64,000 nucleotides of DNA from Reichenbachiella sp. 5M10 (lineage in GTDB: Bacteria > Bacteroidota > Bacteroidia > Cytophagales > Cyclobacteriaceae). This document shows, one piece after another, positions 15,911 through 25,121 of the stretch. The position numbers and the translations under genes were made by a program. The notes beneath the pieces are model-generated. The model saw nothing but the letters and a program-made list of their open reading frames with translations. It was not told the DNA's origin and searched no databases. The stretch covers positions 3,538,501-3,602,500 of the forward strand of contig NZ_MDGR01000007.1 in the NCBI RefSeq assembly GCF_002742335.1, given 5' to 3'. How positions within the stretch are numbered: position 1 is the stretch's first letter; each line of letters begins with the position of its first letter.

Positions 15911-18862
15911 ATGATTGATTACAACAGACTTAACAACATAACCGGCTGGATCATCTTCTTGATCGCCACCACCGTTTATGCTTTGACCGTAGAGCCGACT
16001 GCCAGTTTTTGGGATTGCGGAGAGTTCATAGCTGTATCCTACAAACTCGAAGTACCTCACCCACCAGGAGCGCCACTCTTTCTGCTTTTGGGTCGCTTAT
16101 TCTCATTCTTTGCAGGTGGGGATGTCGAAAAAGTAGCCTACTGGATCAACATGCTCAGTGTATTGAGCAGTGGTTTCACGATTTTATTTCTGTTTTGGTC
16201 AATCACGCATATTGCCAAAAAACTAGTCCCCACAGAAGCCAACCTCACCAACTATTTGTTGATCATCGGCAGTGGAGTCATCGGCGCACTCGCCTATACC
16301 TTTTCCGACTCCTTTTGGTTTTCGGCAGTAGAGGCAGAGGTGTATGCGATGTCTTCGTTCTTTACTGCATTTGTCGTGTGGGCGATGCTTAAGTGGGAAA
16401 ACATCCAAGATCCTTCGGACGAAAACCGTTGGATCATCTTGATTGCATTTGTCGTTGGCCTATCTATAGGTGTCCACTTGCTCAACCTCGTCACCATCCC
16501 TGCACTGGGATTGATCTATTATTTCAAAAAAAGAAACAAAGTCAGCACCAAAGGAATAATAGTCACACTTGCCGCCAGTGGTGCCATAGTCATAATCATC
16601 ATGAGTGGTGTGATTCCTGGTCTCCCGAGTATGGCCAGTGTCCTAGAAATATTCTTTGTCAACAACCTCGGTCTCCCATTTGGTTCGGGGATCATCTTCT
16701 TTGTGGTCGTCTGTTTAGGAGGATTGATTTACGGAATCTACTACTCTGTACAAAACAACAAAGTCACCATGAACACCATCTTGGTGTCCTTTGCATTCAT
16801 ATTGATCGGCTACTCTTCGTATTCGATCGTATTGATTCGCTCCAACTACAATCCTCCCATTGACGAAAACAACCCAGAGGATGTATTGAGCTACGTCTCT
16901 TACCTCAAGCGCGAGCAATACGGTAGTCGTCCGCTCCTACATGGACAGTACTTCACCGCCGAACTGATCGGTCAGGACAAAGGAGCCGCCGTGTACAAAA
17001 AAGGAAAGGAAAAATACGAAATCTCGGACTACAAACTAGAGTACAGATACGATCCAAAGCAAACTACGATCCTTCCTAGGACCTACAGTGCGCAACCAGG
17101 ACACATCCAAAAATACCGCGAAGTAATGGGGTTAAAGAAAGGTGAAAAACCGAGTTTCTCTGACAACATCTACTTCATGCTTCGCCATCAGATTGGCACC
17201 ATGTATTTCCGCTACTTCATGTGGAATTTCGCCGGTAGAGCCTCCGATATCCAAGGAGCAAGTTGGCTCAGCATACCCGAAGCTCTCGCTGACGTACCAT
17301 CCATGCTCGACGAAAACAAAGGCCGCAACAAGTTCTTCATGATCCCGCTATTGTTAGGAATCATTGGCTTGTTCTTTCAGTACTACAAAGACCCAAGAAA
17401 CTTTGCCTTCGTCGCAATGCTCTTCTTTTTGACTGGAGTCGCCATCGTGCTCTATCTCAACTCCCCACCGACCGAGCCACGAGAAAGAGACTACATCTAT
17501 GCTGGATCATATTACGCTTTTGCGTTTTGGATAGGGCTAGCTGTGATTCCGATTTTCAGAGGACTCCGCAAACTCGTCAAAGCAGGCAACGTCGCAGCGA
17601 TCTTGTCTATCGTACTTTGTTTGTCCGCTCCAGCCATCATGGCATCCGAGGGGTGGGATGATCACGATAGATCTGACCGATACTTCTCCGTAGATTCGGC
17701 AAAAAATTTCTTGGCCTCTTGTGAGGAAAATGCCATCATCTTTACCGGTGGAGACAACGATACCTTCCCTCTTTGGTATGTACAAGAGGTCGAAGGCTTC
17801 CGTACAGACGTACGAGTCATCGTACTTAGCTACTTCAACACGGACTGGTACATCGCCCAAATGATGCGAGATGCTTACGAGTCCAAGCCTCTCCCGTTTG
17901 GATTGAGTCTAGAAAGATACGCACAGGGTGGCCTCAATGATTACCTCCCGTTGGTCGAAAGACAAAACATCAAAGGAGGAGTCATGAATGCCAAGCAGTT
18001 CATCAAACTCATCAACGAAGAGCATCCTGCACTACAGGTCCCTACCTCAATCAGCAAGTACAACTCAGTACCCGCCAAAAACTTCTATCTAGACGTAGAC
18101 ACGGCACGTGTACAAACCCAAGGTATCATCCCTGAGAAGTACGAAAAAATGCTCGTGGACAAAATGACCTGGAGCATGAAAGGAAACGGATTGGAGAAAA
18201 AAGACCTTGCGATCCTTGATCTCATCGTCAACAACAACTGGGAACGTCCAATCTATTTCAACAACACCTCCGCATCAAGTGTCAACTTCAACATCAAAAA
18301 ATATATGATGCAAGAAGGGAATGCGTTTCGATTGCTACCGATAGCCAACCCAGCAGGCAATGAGATGATGGTCGATACCGACAAGATGTTCGACAATTTG
18401 ATGAACAACTTCCACTGGAGAGAACTCGACAACCCTGACGTGTACTACTCAGAAGATTACCGAAACTTCGTACTCAACCATCGTGCGACATTCAATACAC
18501 TCATCGACGCATTGCTCCTCGAAGGAGATACGGAGCGAGCCAAAGAGGCCGTCTTCAAATGCCTCGAGGTGATGCCTGATGATGCCATTCGATTTGACCA
18601 CTTCAGTGTACAGCAAGTCAACTATCTGATGATCCTCAACGAGGAAGAAAGAGCCACCAAAATGGCAGAAAAAATCGGAACACGCGCAGACGAAACCCTC
18701 GCATACATGTTTGAAGAAGGTATCAATGACCGCTTCGAATTGCAGAAAAACCTAATCTCACTGAGCGAACTAGCGAGGACCTTCAGGGCCGCAGACAACA
18801 ACGAGCTCGCTCAGAAGTACGAAACACTCTTTCGCAACTACTACGGCATGGTGCAGCAGTAA
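15911..18862 (+). CDS. DUF2723 / TMEM260-like membrane glycosyltransferase (GT117 type)
   Basis: 983 residues. The ATG at 15911 opens MIDYNRLNNITGWIIFLIAT; an upstream in-frame ATG at 15836 adds 25 residues that are not conserved in style. About 12 membrane helices fill the first 600 residues, with the family hallmark PTASFWDCGEFIA near 37-49 and HPPGAPLFLLLGR near 58-70. A periplasmic C-terminal part with helical repeats follows. The human relative TMEM260 is a protein O-mannosyltransferase, and PMT-like membrane enzymes use polyprenyl-phosphate sugars; protein O-glycosylation of exported proteins is therefore the best guess here, but donor and target are unknown. It is transcribed divergently from the M1 peptidase. 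Confidence 0.85.
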   Translation: MIDYNRLNNITGWIIFLIATTVYALTVEPTASFWDCGEFIAVSYKLEVPHPPGAPLFLLLGRLFSFFAGGDVEKVAYWINMLSVLSSGFTILFLFWSITHIAKKLVPTEANLTNYLLIIGSGVIGALAYTFSDSFWFSAVEAEVYAMSSFFTAFVVWAMLKWENIQDPSDENRWIILIAFVVGLSIGVHLLNLVTIPALGLIYYFKKRNKVSTKGIIVTLAASGAIVIIIMSGVIPGLPSMASVLEIFFVNNLGLPFGSGIIFFVVVCLGGLIYGIYYSVQNNKVTMNTILVSFAFILIGYSSYSIVLIRSNYNPPIDENNPEDVLSYVSYLKREQYGSRPLLHGQYFTAELIGQDKGAAVYKKGKEKYEISDYKLEYRYDPKQTTILPRTYSAQPGHIQKYREVMGLKKGEKPSFSDNIYFMLRHQIGTMYFRYFMWNFAGRASDIQGASWLSIPEALADVPSMLDENKGRNKFFMIPLLLGIIGLFFQYYKDPRNFAFVAMLFFLTGVAIVLYLNSPPTEPRERDYIYAGSYYAFAFWIGLAVIPIFRGLRKLVKAGNVAAILSIVLCLSAPAIMASEGWDDHDRSDRYFSVDSAKNFLASCEENAIIFTGGDNDTFPLWYVQEVEGFRTDVRVIVLSYFNTDWYIAQMMRDAYESKPLPFGLSLERYAQGGLNDYLPLVERQNIKGGVMNAKQFIKLINEEHPALQVPTSISKYNSVPAKNFYLDVDTARVQTQGIIPEKYEKMLVDKMTWSMKGNGLEKKDLAILDLIVNNNWERPIYFNNTSASSVNFNIKKYMMQEGNAFRLLPIANPAGNEMMVDTDKMFDNLMNNFHWRELDNPDVYYSEDYRNFVLNHRATFNTLIDALLLEGDTERAKEAVFKCLEVMPDDAIRFDHFSVQQVNYLMILNEEERATKMAEKIGTRADETLAYMFEEGINDRFELQKNLISLSELARTFRAADNNELAQKYETLFRNYYGMVQQ

Positions 18863-18894
18863 CATCCTAGAGAGTACACATTTCCCGCAAAGAC

Positions 18895-18932
18895 AAAAGA
18901 AAAGCCCAAGCAACTGCTCGGGCTTTTCTTTT
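18895..18932. terminator. Bidirectional terminator between the DUF2723 gene and the sorting-domain gene
   Basis: AAAAGAAAAGCCC pairs with GGGCTTTTCTTTT, with an inner AGC/GCT pair and a short loop. T-rich arms lie on both strands, so it can end the plus-strand gene at 18862 and the minus-strand gene at 18967. Confidence 0.85.
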
Positions 18933-18966
18933 ACTTATTCAACCGTAAATTATATTTGCGAACTTA

Positions 18967-19356
18967 TTATTTTTTCAAAAACTTGTGAGCTTGCTTGAAT
19001 TGGCTCAATTCGTCCTCTATGATGAGGAAGTAATACCCTGAAGAAAAGGTCCTCAAATCAATCTTGAATCGATCCTTGGCTATTTTCTCTGCCTCGACGG
19101 TCACCGTATTGCCTATCACGCTGTGCAACTGAAATGATACATCTCTCAATGTGGAGTTCTTGATGTTAATGATGACAAATTCGACCGAAGGATTGGGATA
19201 GATGTCTATTTGATTGTCAAGCTGAAGCACTGGCTCTTGATAGAGCCCCGTTTCCGAATTAGAAGCATATACGGGCGCAGAGTCAGTGGATTGTCCTCGT
19301 GATACAAAGACAACACTGCTCAATATGAGACCCAATATGACTCCTTTTGTTTTCAT
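18967..19356 (-). CDS. Small exported protein consisting mostly of a T9SS type A sorting domain
   Basis: 129 residues: signal peptide (ending VSRGQ, about residue 22), about 25 residues of linker, then a C-terminal sorting domain with the typical IDIYPNPSVEFVIIN start and a GYYFLIIED beta strand and lysine-rich end (KAHKFLKK-like). Such domains target cargo across the outer membrane through the type IX system, but here almost no cargo precedes it. It stands alone between two terminators or gaps. Confidence 0.75.
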   Translation of the reverse strand: MKTKGVILGLILSSVVFVSRGQSTDSAPVYASNSETGLYQEPVLQLDNQIDIYPNPSVEFVIINIKNSTLRDVSFQLHSVIGNTVTVEAEKIAKDRFKIDLRTFSSGYYFLIIEDELSQFKQAHKFLKK

Positions 19357-19491
19357 ATTTGTTACGCTCTAGAAACACTGCTGCAAAAACAACGAGAATA
19401 ATCTCGATATGGTTTAAATGAATATAATAATTTAATTTTAAAGTTGCTCTATTTTGAGATCATAATGGAACAGCACCTGTCAAAAAACAGA

Positions 19492-21006
19492 TCAAATCCC
19501 CATTTCTAGGTAGGCACCAGGGATACAATCCACGAGATCCGAAGCAATCAAACTTTGTTCGTTCCATTGGTGAGCATAGAGATCTCCAGCCAAACCGTGG
19601 AGATAGCATGCCATCAGTGCCGCTTCCAATCCACTGTACTTCTGCGCCATCAGGGAAGTAACCATTCCCGTCAGTACATCTCCACTACCGCCAGTCGCCA
19701 TACCTGGATTCCCTGTTGAATTGAAGAAGAGCTGTCCCGATGGGTTTGCCACAGCGGTATGTGCTCCCTTGAGCAAGACATTCACTTCATAGCGCTCCGC
19801 AAATTCAACCAGCAGCTGCAACTTGTGGATATCACTGTCCCACTCCCCCACCAGACGTCTAAACTCCCCTGGATGGGGAGTCAAAACACTACCCTTGGGC
19901 AAGTACTCCAACCAAGTAGGATGCTGACTCAGTATATTCAAGGCATCTGCATCCAGAACCAACGGCACTTTGCTGGACCCTATCAGTAGTTTCAGACAAT
20001 CGGCAGTCTGCTGTTCCGTACCGATACCAGGCCCCACTCCTACGACATCAAAGCCCTCCAAATCAATAAACCCTTCGATCCAATCTCCAGCCGTAGGCCT
20101 TACCATTGCTTCTGGCACACTTGTCTGCATGATATTCACACCACATCGGGGCAGACACATCGTCAGGAGTCCTACCCCTGTGCGTAGACAAGCCCCAGCA
20201 GCCAATACCGCTGCCCCCATCATTCCATAACTCCCTGCTACAATCATGGCGCGACCTGCATCTCCCTTGTGGGCAAACTTCTTGCGAGGCTGAAACATCG
20301 ACCGGACGAAAGGTTGAGTCATCAAGTAATAGGTGGACGGAATGGTAGCAATAAACTTTGCATCCAGTCCGATATCCACGACTTCCAAATGTCCGACATG
20401 CGGATCATTCTCTGGGAGTAACTGCATCAGCTTGGGAGACTGAAAAGTAATCGTATGTCTCACCAGCATCACGCTTCCCTCATCGTAGCATTGATCACAT
20501 CCCAATCCCGAGGCGATATCAACCGCTACAACGTGTGCAGCATTCTCATTTATTGCTTCGATACATGCAGCATACATCCCCTCAATGGGTCTTGACAAAC
20601 CTGATCCAAACAGAGCGTCCACTATGATTTCTCCCTCTGCTATTGGGGGAAGATCCATTTTTCGTCGTATGCAAATGGGATCTAACATGCCTTTCAATCT
20701 TTGTAGATTGAGTAGAAAATCGGGCGTTCCTTGGTCCTCCTCACCAAGCAGGCACACTTCTACACCATACCCTGCATCTAGCAACAGTCGAGCGATAGCC
20801 AAGCCGTCCCCTCCATTGTTTCCCCTCCCACAAAACACCCTGACAGGTTCGTCCATCGTATAGTGCTCGCGAAAAGCGTGTACAAAACAAGTGGCGGCTC
20901 GTTCCATTAGATCCACAGATGCAATCGGCTCATGAGCGATCGTATGCTGGTCTGTTTGGTGGATTTGTGCGGCATTGAGAATTTTGAGGCAAAGATTGAT
21001 GTTCAT
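19492..21006 (-). CDS. nnr: Bifunctional NAD(P)HX epimerase / ADP-dependent NAD(P)HX dehydratase
   Basis: 504 residues. The N-terminal YjeF domain (1-215; GRGNNGGDGLAIARLLL near 60-76, DALFGSGLSRP near 130) swaps R and S forms of hydrated NAD(P)H. The C-terminal ribokinase-like domain (230-500; GDAGRAMIVAGS near 247, VLTPHPGEF near 380, GGSGDVLTG near 442) removes water using ADP. Together they repair damaged nicotinamide cofactors. Length and domain order match the family. Monocistronic; the next gene on this strand is 135 bases away. Confidence 0.95.
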   Translation of the reverse strand: MNINLCLKILNAAQIHQTDQHTIAHEPIASVDLMERAATCFVHAFREHYTMDEPVRVFCGRGNNGGDGLAIARLLLDAGYGVEVCLLGEEDQGTPDFLLNLQRLKGMLDPICIRRKMDLPPIAEGEIIVDALFGSGLSRPIEGMYAACIEAINENAAHVVAVDIASGLGCDQCYDEGSVMLVRHTITFQSPKLMQLLPENDPHVGHLEVVDIGLDAKFIATIPSTYYLMTQPFVRSMFQPRKKFAHKGDAGRAMIVAGSYGMMGAAVLAAGACLRTGVGLLTMCLPRCGVNIMQTSVPEAMVRPTAGDWIEGFIDLEGFDVVGVGPGIGTEQQTADCLKLLIGSSKVPLVLDADALNILSQHPTWLEYLPKGSVLTPHPGEFRRLVGEWDSDIHKLQLLVEFAERYEVNVLLKGAHTAVANPSGQLFFNSTGNPGMATGGSGDVLTGMVTSLMAQKYSGLEAALMACYLHGLAGDLYAHQWNEQSLIASDLVDCIPGAYLEMGI

Positions 21007-21456
21007 GCAGTTATGATTTTAAAACGACCAATTTAATGAATAAAGAGACTTAGGTGATTGCCCTAATATTAAGAAAAACTACCCCGCTGGTTAAACATGA
21101 TCTTGGGCAAGTCTCATCGTACCCTACAGTCTCTAGAACTCTCTCTCCATCAGTCAATTGATAAACTTAGAGGAGGAGTACCCGTCCAACTACGCCATTC
21201 TACAGGTTCTGACACTCCCACAAGTCTACTTATTGCAATGCAGGAAAAACACGTAACACACTGACAAACAACACGTAATAAAATATCCATTCTACGTTCG
21301 TCCACCAATCCACTACTACGAATAGCTTCTTTATTCGCTTCGAGAGACATTTGATTCACAATGCCTGAGGTTTGACCGGTTGGCTATTTGATTGATTATG
21401 AAAGCATGAGAGAGTGAATCTACAAACCGACAAGGCTTCACTTAAAACTAATTACT
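21007..21456. other. Intergenic 450 bp between nnr and the GH5 gene
   Basis: The gap separates divergent genes, so it should hold both promoters, but I find no full TTTG-N19-TAnnTTTG match. The one open frame (21150-21359, minus) has no recognisable features. No tRNA or repeat is visible. Confidence 0.6.
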
Positions 21457-24444
21457 ATGAAAAAAAACAAAACGAACCTCAACTGGAAGACGGCTACCGT
21501 CATGGCCTTACTCGGTCTGGCGGTCATGTATCCTAGCACCCGTCTCTACGCGCAGTACATTCACACGAATGGCACACAGATCGTAGACGAAAACGGAAAC
21601 GACATCTACTTCACCGGCATGAATCTCGGCAACTGGCTGCTCTGGGAAGGTTACCTCATGATGGGTGATTTCAATTACCGAACACACACGCAGTTTTTCA
21701 ATTCCGTCAAGGATGCCTTCGGTGGTGATCTCAATCAAGCCATTGAATTTGAGCACCAGTGGCGCATGAACTACGTCACCGAGCAGGCCATCGCAGATCT
21801 CAAAGTCCTTGGATTCAACTCGGTACGTGTGCCCTTTCACTACAACCTCTTTTGGGACTACAACAGCAACGCACCCTCAGACCGAGGTTTTGCATACATC
21901 GATCGCTTAGTCAACTTTTGCCGTGCACATGACATGTACATCCTACTCGACATGCACGCTGCTCCCGGCTACCAAAATCCCGGCGACCACTCGGACAATG
22001 TCAACTCCAACGCCAGCCAACCGCGCGAGACGGTGACCTTCTGGGATGGAAACAATGTCAACATCGCAGCTGATGTATGGCGTCACATTGCGGACTACTA
22101 TCAAAACGAACCCGTCATCTGGGGCTATGACTTGATCAACGAGCCCGTCCCCCAGCCTGGTCGTGAGTTCGAACTGATGGCCTCCATGATCACCATGCGA
22201 AATGCCATCCGCCAAGTAGACAACAACCACATCATCGTGGCAGAAGGCAGCTGGTGGGGCTCGGACATGCAAAAACTAGACTGGATGGATCCCGAAACAC
22301 AAAACCAAAGTGGCATCAACTACCGCTGGGACAACAACCTCGTCTACCAGACACACCACTACTCCCATGACGTCTCGGCACTCAACGGCCGACTCGCCAT
22401 CTGCAACAAACTCAATGTCCCCATGATACTGGGGGAATACGGTGAAAGTGACAACAACAACTTGCGAAACATGACCGATTGGTGCATCAACAACGACGTG
22501 GACTACTTCCCATGGTCATTCAAAAAAATGTCGCACGACAAAACGCTCTGGACCATTCATCCCAACGACCCATACAATGACCTCAAAAACTTCATCAACA
22601 GCGGAGGCAATCCACCTGCCAATATCTACAACGATATGATTGCCTTTTGTCAAAACAACATCGCCAACGGAGCGCCAGGGCTCACTTGGGATCAAGGCTG
22701 GTATGATGCCGTCAAAAACGACAGCAGCGCACCACCCGCTCCCACTTGTGCAGATGTCAATGCCTCCCAAATCCCAGGGGTGATAGAAGCAGAAAGCTAC
22801 TGTAGCATGAGTGGCCTCCAAATGGAGGCCAGTGCAGAAGGAGGACAAAATCTAGGATTCGCTGATCCAGGGGACTGGGCAGACTACCGCATCCATGTGC
22901 CCAGCGCTGGCAACTATACAATCCTATTTAGAGTAGCCTCAGGAGACAGTGGGTCCAAAAGCATCGAACTACAAGCGGGTAACAGCACTGCCACAGCGAC
23001 CTTCACCGCGACAGGAGGATGGCAGACTTATACGACAACTACTGCCTCCCTATACTTGGGTGCCGGGACTCAGACCATCCGTCTCTATTTTCCCGACTCA
23101 GGGGTCAATATCAACTGGATCGAAGTGAGCACAGGTACGGTAGCCGTGCTATCTAATATACAGGTCTCACCGAGTAACAGTACGCTCCTGATAGGAGACA
23201 GCCAGCAGTTCACCGCTACGGGGCTTGACCAAAACGGCAACCCGATGAGCATCTCACCAACTTGGTCAGGCACCAATGCCATTGGGCTCTTCAACGCGAC
23301 GAGCACGGGCAGCTATACAGTCACCGCCTCACAAAACGGTGTATCAGGTAGTGCCACAGTGACCGTCAACCCAAACAACACAGCCGTGAATCTACCCGGA
23401 ACGGTACAGGCCGAAAGCTATAGCGCCATGAGCGGCATCCAAACAGAAGCATGCTCCGAAGGAGGAGAAAACATCGGCTATGTAGACGCAGGAGATTGGG
23501 CAGACTACTCCGTCAATGTCACGAGTGCGGGTAGCTATCAGGTGCAATTCAGAGTAGCGGCAGATGGTAGTGACAGCAAAAGCATACAGCTGCAAGCCGG
23601 AGGTACTACCGCCACGGCCAATTTCAGCGCCACAGGCGGATGGCAAAACTGGACGACAGTCTCTACCACCATTTCGCTGAGTGCGGGAAGTCAGACGGTG
23701 CGCCTCTATTTCCCGGTATCGGGACTCAATGTCAACTACGTGGCATTCTCCCCTGACGGAGGTACGACAGACCCTGACCCCAACCCGACAGCACTGCTGA
23801 TCCAAGCGGAAGACTACTTCGAAATGTATGGTCTACAAACTGAAAACACCTCTGACACCAACGGTGGACAAAACGTCGGCTGGATCGATGGAGGCGACTG
23901 GGCAGGCTACAATGTCAACGTCCCAGCGACGGGTACCTATACCGTCAGCTACCGTGTCGCTTCGCAAAATGGTGGTGGACAGATCCAACTCGAAGGGTTC
24001 GGCGGAGGAGCAGTCTACGGTACGATGAATGTCAACGCCACAGGTGGATGGCAAACGTGGACGACAGTCTCTCATAGTGTACAGCTCACAGCTGGGCAAC
24101 AGCAGTTGGCCTTGGCCTTCCCTTCGGGTGGATTCAACCTCAACTGGTTCGAAATCGCAAGTGTATCGGGGGCAAGAACAGCCAATACAGGAGCAGATAT
24201 ACTGAGCCAATCGAGCCTCACCTGCTATCCTAACCCGACCTCTGATCAGTTGACACTACAGGGATTGACGGCTGATGACTCACACCTGAGCATCTACAGT
24301 CTGGATGGACGCATGCAGCTGGATCAGTCGCTCTCAGGAGCCTCCGAACTCCGTGTCAATGTGTCGGCACTGAATCCAGGCGTATTTGTGCTGCGCATCC
24401 AAGGAGCTACCGGAGTACGCAGCATCCAGTTCGTCAAAAGATAG
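21457..24444 (+). CDS. Secreted GH5-family beta-glycanase with three CBM6 modules and a T9SS sorting domain
   Basis: 995 residues. Signal peptide to about residue 33 (RLYAQ). GH5 catalytic domain about 35-410: acid/base E229 in LINEP and nucleophile E327 in ILGEYGE; GMNLGNWLLWEGY (54-66) recalls exo-beta-1,3-glucanase-like GH5 groups. Then CBM6 (about 437-562), an Ig-like Big_2-type domain (about 567-645, QVSPSNSTLLIGDSQQFTAT), CBM6 (648-770) and CBM6 (780-905), each with an EAESY- or QAEDY-type start and GDWADY/GDWAGY core; finally a type A sorting domain (SLTCYPNPTSDQLTL). It should be a surface or released enzyme acting on a polymeric glucan; the exact substrate is uncertain. No susCD genes adjoin it. 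Confidence 0.88.
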   Translation: MKKNKTNLNWKTATVMALLGLAVMYPSTRLYAQYIHTNGTQIVDENGNDIYFTGMNLGNWLLWEGYLMMGDFNYRTHTQFFNSVKDAFGGDLNQAIEFEHQWRMNYVTEQAIADLKVLGFNSVRVPFHYNLFWDYNSNAPSDRGFAYIDRLVNFCRAHDMYILLDMHAAPGYQNPGDHSDNVNSNASQPRETVTFWDGNNVNIAADVWRHIADYYQNEPVIWGYDLINEPVPQPGREFELMASMITMRNAIRQVDNNHIIVAEGSWWGSDMQKLDWMDPETQNQSGINYRWDNNLVYQTHHYSHDVSALNGRLAICNKLNVPMILGEYGESDNNNLRNMTDWCINNDVDYFPWSFKKMSHDKTLWTIHPNDPYNDLKNFINSGGNPPANIYNDMIAFCQNNIANGAPGLTWDQGWYDAVKNDSSAPPAPTCADVNASQIPGVIEAESYCSMSGLQMEASAEGGQNLGFADPGDWADYRIHVPSAGNYTILFRVASGDSGSKSIELQAGNSTATATFTATGGWQTYTTTTASLYLGAGTQTIRLYFPDSGVNINWIEVSTGTVAVLSNIQVSPSNSTLLIGDSQQFTATGLDQNGNPMSISPTWSGTNAIGLFNATSTGSYTVTASQNGVSGSATVTVNPNNTAVNLPGTVQAESYSAMSGIQTEACSEGGENIGYVDAGDWADYSVNVTSAGSYQVQFRVAADGSDSKSIQLQAGGTTATANFSATGGWQNWTTVSTTISLSAGSQTVRLYFPVSGLNVNYVAFSPDGGTTDPDPNPTALLIQAEDYFEMYGLQTENTSDTNGGQNVGWIDGGDWAGYNVNVPATGTYTVSYRVASQNGGGQIQLEGFGGGAVYGTMNVNATGGWQTWTTVSHSVQLTAGQQQLALAFPSGGFNLNWFEIASVSGARTANTGADILSQSSLTCYPNPTSDQLTLQGLTADDSHLSIYSLDGRMQLDQSLSGASELRVNVSALNPGVFVLRIQGATGVRSIQFVKR

Positions 24445-24504
24445 TAATCCTGAAGTAAACCCTCCATACCACATGGCATCTGGGGTTAATCATTCTTAGT
24501 TTAG

Positions 24505-24532
24505 AAGCCCCCAAGAGATTGGGGGCTTTTTT
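24505..24532 (+). terminator. Rho-independent terminator of the GH5 gene
   Basis: AAGCCCCCAA and TTGGGGGCTT form a 10-bp stem with loop GAGA, followed by a run of T (to 24532). It lies 60 bases after the stop codon. Confidence 0.9.
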
Positions 24533-24725
24533 GATATAACCTCCGCAAAAACAGTCTTGCCAGATATCCTGACCTCACACACGGCAGCTTTGCCCCCAAC
24601 CGTTAGATACAAAATCTCCCTGCTATGCATAAGTAGACAATCGAATCATTACTATTTTTCACAAAAAAAAGTATCTTGACGACAATTCAACAGTTATCGA
24701 AAGAACAATAAAAGACTTATTAACT

Positions 24726-25121
24726 ATGTACAAAATTGAACAAAAGGATTTTGGGTACTATCTCACGTTTAGTGGTTTTATCAAAAAAGAAGAAATGGAA
24801 GAGTGGTACAAAGAATCTCTAGCCTTGCTAGAAAAAGCCCCTGCTCATTTCGGTGTGTTTGCAGACCTAAGAGACATGAAACCTCTCCCTGCAGAAAGCC
24901 AGAGCGTCATGGAAGAAGGCCAAAAGAACTACAAACAAAAAGGAATGGTGAGATCGGTCGTCATCCTGAACAGTGCGATCCCTACCATGCAGTTCAAAAG
25001 AATCGCTAAAAACACCGGTATCGATGCTTGGGAAAGGTATATCGATGCGTCTAGTGACAAGGACTGGGAGATAACTGGTATCAACTGGATCAAAGACGAG
25101 ATCGACCCTGATGCAAAATAA
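24726..25121 (+). CDS. STAS-like (SpoIIAA-type) conserved protein of unknown role
   Basis: 131 residues, soluble. The pattern YLTFSGFIKKEEMEEWYKES, HFGVFADLRDMKPLP and VRSVVILNSAIPTMQFKRIA follows the beta-alpha order of STAS-like domains with the central strand FADLRDM. No catalytic residues stand out. Its last 11 bases overlap the start of the next gene, a flavin monooxygenase, so the two are translationally coupled and probably work together or on the same substrate. Function unknown. Confidence 0.6.
   Translation: MYKIEQKDFGYYLTFSGFIKKEEMEEWYKESLALLEKAPAHFGVFADLRDMKPLPAESQSVMEEGQKNYKQKGMVRSVVILNSAIPTMQFKRIAKNTGIDAWERYIDASSDKDWEITGINWIKDEIDPDAK

Noticed and set aside
18951-18958. A plus-strand TATATTTG -7 box near 18.95 kb
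   Set aside because: It points towards the 3' end of a minus-strand gene with no plus-strand gene within 2 kb, so it is likely chance.
21150-21359. A 69-codon minus-strand frame upstream of the GH5 gene
   Set aside because: No signal, motif, or recognisable composition; it lies in a divergent promoter gap and looks like chance.
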